64,000 nucleotides of DNA from Ancylostoma caninum (Eukaryota; Nematoda; Chromadorea; Rhabditida; Ancylostomatidae): the NCBI GenBank assembly GCA_037903475.1, contig JBAJFG010000389.1, positions 1,240,001 through 1,304,000 of the forward strand, read 5' to 3'. Of the stretch, positions 60,501 through 64,000 are shown piece by piece. How positions within the stretch are numbered: position 1 is the stretch's first letter; every line of letters begins with the position of its first letter. The notes beneath the pieces are model-generated. The model did not search any database. It was not told the DNA's origin and saw only the letters and a program-made list of their open reading frames with translations. A program made the position numbers and the translations under genes.

Positions 60501-63339
60501 CCAAAAATGCGATGTGTATCCCCAGTTCACTTGCATTTTACGCTATTGCGCTAGTGAGAACGATACGTATTGATCACCATGTCATGTCGCTTAGTATAAC
60601 TTCTTATCCCTTCCCATCTCATGTACCTCAAATAAATGGATATAATACACAATGTAGTGATGGTATACACAACGTAAGGCGATGGAAGGCGATAATTAAA
60701 ATGATGCGTATTGATCGCTATTCCTCATTTTTAATCAACGCAATTAGTTCAGAACTCTTTTCACCTTCCCTTATGCTCTACTGGTAGCCCTGGTAATGTC
60801 GGAGTAACTGATCACTGAGGATCATAGCGGTGTCCATACTCTAGTCTAAAATCAGATCCAGTGTATACTCTTTCCAGAATTATTTTTGCAACCAAACTCC
60901 CTCACAGGATCATTCAATTCAATTCAATTCAGTTCATCATTGCACCCCTTGCCGAATTTCTTCTATGGGATATCGATGTATCACTCTCAGTTTTATTATT
61001 TCTAATAAAATTTATGTTAACAGGCTCCTCCGTACATGCCACCTCCAACATGTAATCCATTGTACGCACCGGTATGCAATTATGCGAATGTGTACGACGC
61101 CGCCGAGCCACATGTCGCTATGCGTCCGAAAAAAGTCAGTTTACATAGCTGTATTATGAATATTCCACATGTTCTATATCTTAATCTAAGTGTGCTGCTC
61201 ATTCGCGTATTTCCTTGGACGTGCCTCACAACGCTGTGCGGTTATTCCGCCCATTAGTATATCAGTGCTTATCCTTTGTGAGATTTATGAATTAATAAGT
61301 TTCCGGATTCATCCATTGATGTTTCAAAGGGCTGTCTGTTATAAGATGAAATAGCACAACGGTGTAGCGTGCAGTGCTTAGGATATGGATTGAGCACTAT
61401 ACCGAGAATAACGGTGCAGCCAGCTCACAAACTATTGCTTGTCATTAAATATCACATTTGTATTAACTCATATCAGTATTTAACTCAGGTGAAAAAAAAA
61501 TTCCAGCAGATTACCTGTGGTTTCGAGCAGATTTCGCTTATTTTTCGCCAAAATATTTCCCGATTTCGCCCGAAAATTACACGTAAATCTCCGGAAAATA
61601 AGCGAAATCCACTGGAATTTACCCGAATTTCGCTCGAAGAATGAGCGAACTCTACTGAGAAATCCGCGAAAATAGCTGCGGCATCAGCTGATGCGACAGG
61701 TTCCTGCCGATGTCGGCGGGAATAAATTTCCGAAACAATTACACGTAAAATAAGCGAGATCTACTGGAATTTTTCCACCTGAGAATATCATATTAAAACA
61801 TGCAATGATAGCAATGCATTCATATCAAGTGTCACAAAATGTTATCAAAAAAGTACTTCCTCTATGAAACAATTTCGCTCTAGTGCGCTGAGACGCTTGG
61901 ACTTCTCTTGTCCATGTCCAGTACACGTTCATTATGTACGTAGATATAATAATAGTTGAGTGAATATATCTATTATATTTTCGTGTACTCTGCTCTTCAA
62001 CCTTGGACATATTTAGCGAAATTGACTTTATATATATTTCTGCGCCAATAGGATTTGTAAGTAGACTTTATGACTAGCCTCCTAACGTTTTGACGGCGAC
62101 GTCTTTTCAGGTTATATTTATTGGTCATATTATATTTCATAAGAAAAGAAGTCAGAATGAGAACTGATATGGCTCCCAGATTCATGTCAGTTAGGTACAT
62201 CTTAGGTAATATCAGGTCATACCTAATAACTTCAGACCATACTCGATTACAAGAACTAAGAATAGTTGGAATAGTTGAAAAAGAAGAAAGCCAACGAATC
62301 CGCTTCCTTGCAGAGTGGGAAAGTGGAGAGCATTTTCTAGCAATTTTATGTTTAGCAATTTTCTGGAGTACCACCAGTACTTCAGAAATTACCGATCATC
62401 CCAAAACTTTCCTTGATTTTGAACTTCTCTCTAAGAACCCAACGTTTTTATACACCGTCACCTCCATCATGCTCAGTACACTTACGTCAACGTGTGATGG
62501 CTGTCCGCCCATTTGCCTCAATTTTGGGATCAAGTTCTATGTATGTAGGCAACCAGTAGTTCGCTAGGAAGCAATTTCGAGCTCTTCCTCCGTGACGACT
62601 TGCAGTAATTTTCTGAATAATAGAGTATGATTTTTATTTCATATCTATCTATACAGTTTGCCATAGTACTGACACGAGCCCGCTTAATGGAGAATAATTA
62701 TTTTCGTGCCCTTTTCGTTTTGGGTATGGAAACCATTTACAGAAGACGACGTACGCCTACAGAATATGTAAACAACAATATGCGCGTGTGCATCGCATAA
62801 ATAGGCATTCGTGAGGGTTTAGTGGCAGCGCGAAAAATTCCAGAGGAATCATCCATCGCTGGTCGTTGGGAAAGCTAGCACATGCTGGCAGTGCTACAGT
62901 ACTGGCTATACAGGGAATGTTGGGTAACTCAAGGCTCTCGGAGAAAGTTATGTACCACTTTTAAACTATACTGCAAGAAAAGTTCCTCGGAATTCCCGTA
63001 GATTTCCTGGAATTTTTTTTTTGGGAAGGACAGCCGATTGTGTATTAGCATTCTCTGGAAAATTCCGGACAAGAATGTGGTTAATTCCTGCAGCGATATG
63101 TGTGGTGTATTTCACCGAGGGATATAGTTGTGAAGATATTAGAGAAGGAAAGAACGTGAGAATATGTGCTGTATCAGGACGAAGCAGGCTAGAAATGCAG
63201 GTCATAGGCACAAATACTCAACTATCTTTGTTTTCGAAACGGACCATATATTCTGAACTTACTAATTTCTCAACAGCTTCTCACAAGGGAAGTGCAACAG
63301 GCCAGACTCGCAAATCGGAATGAAACCTATCTGGCTTGA
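54353..63339 (+). CDS. Suppressor-APC (SAPCD-type) domain protein
   Basis: Exons: 54353-54506, 55063-55169, 58489-58574, (58718-58756, doubtful), 60214-60346, 61024-61134, 63277-63339. The product is about 230 residues with the doubtful exon or 217 without it; both keep frame. The domain is split over two exons: DLHPEFVESLRVLFDILDTS RNGRIRYEN, then HHPQLPPTFLSCVGKVTPANG. This matches the family pattern of an LFDILD helix followed by LPP..L..L+.V.P.NG. Vertebrate SAPCD1/2 act at the cell cortex and in polarity and spindle orientation (SAPCD2 competes with NuMA for LGN); the role here is inferred only from the domain. The C-terminus is Pro/Tyr/Cys-rich and ends LTREVQQARLANRN, a short coiled coil. 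The introns hold several foldback elements. Confidence 0.78.
55063..55169 (+). CDS. Suppressor-APC-domain gene, exon with LFDILD motif
   Basis: Acceptor ACATCGTTGCAG, donor GTGAGT, phases 1 in and 0 out. It encodes SENPSPDLHPEFVESLRVLF then DILDTSRNGRIRYEN, the first half of the Suppressor-APC domain. Confidence 0.85.
55205..55586. repeat. Palindromic foldback element, ACCGAATAA family, intronic
   Basis: About 382 bp that is a near-complete inverted repeat around 55395. It runs from TATACTTGAGACCGAATAA on the left to the complement of TATACTTGGGACCAAATAA on the right. Inner arms share TCTCCGATGTTG / CAACATCGGAG and TTTATTCGAAATATTCGA-like segments. It sits in the intron that interrupts the Suppressor-APC domain. 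No gene. Confidence 0.8.
55587..58488. other. Intron sequence of the Suppressor-APC-domain gene
   Basis: Long intron. A frame at 57675-57923 ends QAEVGVMKNELNDQIKAE after a CTTGCAG acceptor. It could be an alternative terminal exon with a coiled coil, but it precedes the second half of the domain and would remove it. No other exon is seen. Confidence 0.35.
58489..58574 (+). CDS. Suppressor-APC-domain gene, exon with LPP...TPANG motif
   Basis: Acceptor ATCGTTTTCAG, donor GTAATT, phases 0 in and 2 out. It encodes LCARFSELHHPQLPPTFLSC then VGKVTPANG, the second half of the domain. Confidence 0.82.
58718..58756 (+). CDS. Suppressor-APC-domain gene, doubtful 39-nt exon
   Basis: Acceptor CAACAATAACAG, strong donor GTAAGT, phase 2 in and out, so it can be included or skipped. 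It encodes LYRVQSEGRLSQ, which does not resemble the F..F..GL ending usual for this domain. Confidence 0.35.
59570..59783. repeat. Inverted-repeat element, CTCAGGTGGAAAAATTC family, copy 1 (degenerate)
   Basis: The right end is the complement of CTCAGGTGGAAAAATTCG. The left end is decayed, but the next block (GTTTTCGAGTAGATCTCGCT TATTATGCG) aligns with the second copy at 61484. Intronic. Confidence 0.6.
60214..60346 (+). CDS. Suppressor-APC-domain gene, exon 5
   Basis: Acceptor GACCTTTGCAG, donor GTGAGT, phases 2 in and 0 out. It encodes FDKRRMQAPAMGVNGLDRRT then VIYGSQPSLNEPRYSQTQGF. Low-complexity linker with no further domain. Confidence 0.75.
61024..61134 (+). CDS. Suppressor-APC-domain gene, exon 6 (Pro/Cys/Tyr-rich)
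   Basis: Acceptor ATGTTAACAG, donor GTCAGT, 37 codons in phase 0. It encodes APPYMPPPTCNPLYAPVCNY then ANVYDAAEPHVAMRPKK. Confidence 0.75.
61484..61783. repeat. Inverted-repeat element, CTCAGGTGGAAAAATTC family, copy 2
   Basis: 300 bp with ends CTCAGGTGAAAAAAAAATTC and the complement of CTCAGGTGGAAAAATTCC, each followed by AG(C/T)AGAT and GCGCTTATTTT-like blocks (TTTCGCTTATTTT at left, CTCGCTTATTTT at right). Internally there are repeated AAATAAGCGAAAT motifs. Intronic in the Suppressor-APC-domain gene. Confidence 0.75.
63277..63339 (+). CDS. Suppressor-APC-domain gene, last exon with stop
   Basis: Acceptor TTTCTCAACAG, phase 0. It encodes LLTREVQQARLANRNETYLA and TGA at 63337. The heptad-like Leu/Val spacing suggests a short coiled coil, as found at the C-terminus of SAPCD proteins. 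Confidence 0.65.
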   Translation, partial: LLTREVQQARLANRNETYLA

Positions 63340-63450
63340 ATCTTTGTTGGAGAGGGTGTTACAGTATATATTTTGTTACTGCCCTCGGCTTCAAAAAACA
63401 AAAATCCCACCACAGTACCATATGCGCTGCAGCACTCGTCCGTCAGCGAC

Positions 63451-63520
63451 GATGTGGCCGAGTGGGGAGGATGCTGCACTGTCAGCTCGAGAGTTTGAAC
63501 CCCGTCATGCGCACCTACCT
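63451..63520 (+). repeat. tRNA-like segment (possible SINE head or tRNA pseudogene)
   Basis: A-box TGGCCGAGTGG (63455-63465) and B-box-like AGTTTGAACCC (63493-63502) at tRNA-like spacing, with a short GCTG/CAGC stem between. The acceptor stem does not pair well, so this is not a clear functional tRNA gene. Just downstream of the Suppressor-APC-domain gene. Confidence 0.4.
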
Positions 63521-64000
63521 GTTTTGCTCTCTCATTTTTTTATTCCCCCTGTGTTGTTGAAATCAAATTTAAAAGGTTAGAAGATAATACTTATCCTTAC
63601 TGACGCACTAGGCACGGAATAACTACGTTATATAAAACCTGCTTTTCTCCCTCGATTAGCTATAAAGTAGCAGTCACTTTTCACGACTGTAACTCAAAAT
63701 CTTTCCCACTCGGTTCATAATGATCCAGGCTCTTTCCTCACTCCAGTGGAAGCCTGCTTCCCCTCTGATCTCTGCAGTGAATGCGACTGTAATGATTGTA
63801 GCAGAATTTCTTTCATTGTCTGCGCGTATTGTTCTCACCGCTTTTGCTTTGAACACTTCATTGTCTGTGTGCACCGTTGCTGCCAGTAAATGCTTTCTCA
63901 TTGACCATCCTTTTTTTGTTTTGAATGAAAATTTTACAATTTTCTAGCGACTCGAGGGAAAGCTGTACGATCACTAAACTACGTTCATAGCATAGTAGTT
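63521..64000. other. Downstream flank, no gene seen
   Basis: Short opposed frames at 63674-63947 on both strands, without splice signals or a recognisable product. Confidence 0.4.

Overview
The window looks like nuclear DNA from a nematode, most likely a strongylid (hookworm-type) worm. Genes are split into short exons of about 40-210 nt with U-rich ...TTTCAG acceptors and GTAAGT/GTGAGT donors, and introns run to several kb. The repeats fit: a Tc3-like transposon, an RTE-type non-LTR retrotransposon, a tRNA-derived SINE and many foldback or MITE-like elements. Species assignment is inference from gene content and repeat types; no database was consulted.

Two multi-exon host genes can be read with confidence. 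(1) Minus strand, 13659 to 1835: an SH3BP5/REI-type RAB-11 exchange-factor homologue. Twelve exons were found, and every junction I could test is phase-consistent. The exons for the last part of the helical core (between 8730 and 4315) were not found. (2) Plus strand, 54353 to 63339: a small protein of about 217-230 residues carrying the split Suppressor-APC (SAPCD-type) domain, with five secure exons, one doubtful 39-nt exon and a short terminal exon.

The middle, about 13.7-54 kb, is repeat-rich and gene-poor. 14.1-18.7 kb holds GC-rich, CRE-like (TGACGTCA) sequence and an uncertain two-exon frame. 21.7-24.2 kb packs a Tc3-like transposon, a SINE with a perfect 14-bp target duplication and a palindromic element. 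24.2-26.3 kb has several short frames with coding-like composition but no recognisable family. 31.1-32.8 kb is a 5'-truncated, frameshifted RTE element. 33.8-34.7 kb is a mariner-ended non-autonomous element. 37.6-38.9 kb is a 1.3-kb element with arms of about 286 bp. 39.4 and 50.9 kb hold two copies of one foldback family. 41.6 kb is a hAT-type MITE with an 8-bp target duplication. The rest is AT-rich intergenic sequence and microsatellites.

The main observations are the Tc3-like copy whose transposase is split by a 60-bp inverted copy of its own coding sequence, several families of inverted-repeat elements (some sitting in introns of the Suppressor-APC gene), two PPPY motifs in the tail of the SH3BP5 homologue, and the CRE-like cluster at 17.75-18.7 kb. 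No rRNA, CRISPR array, prokaryotic operon or virus-like gene was seen.
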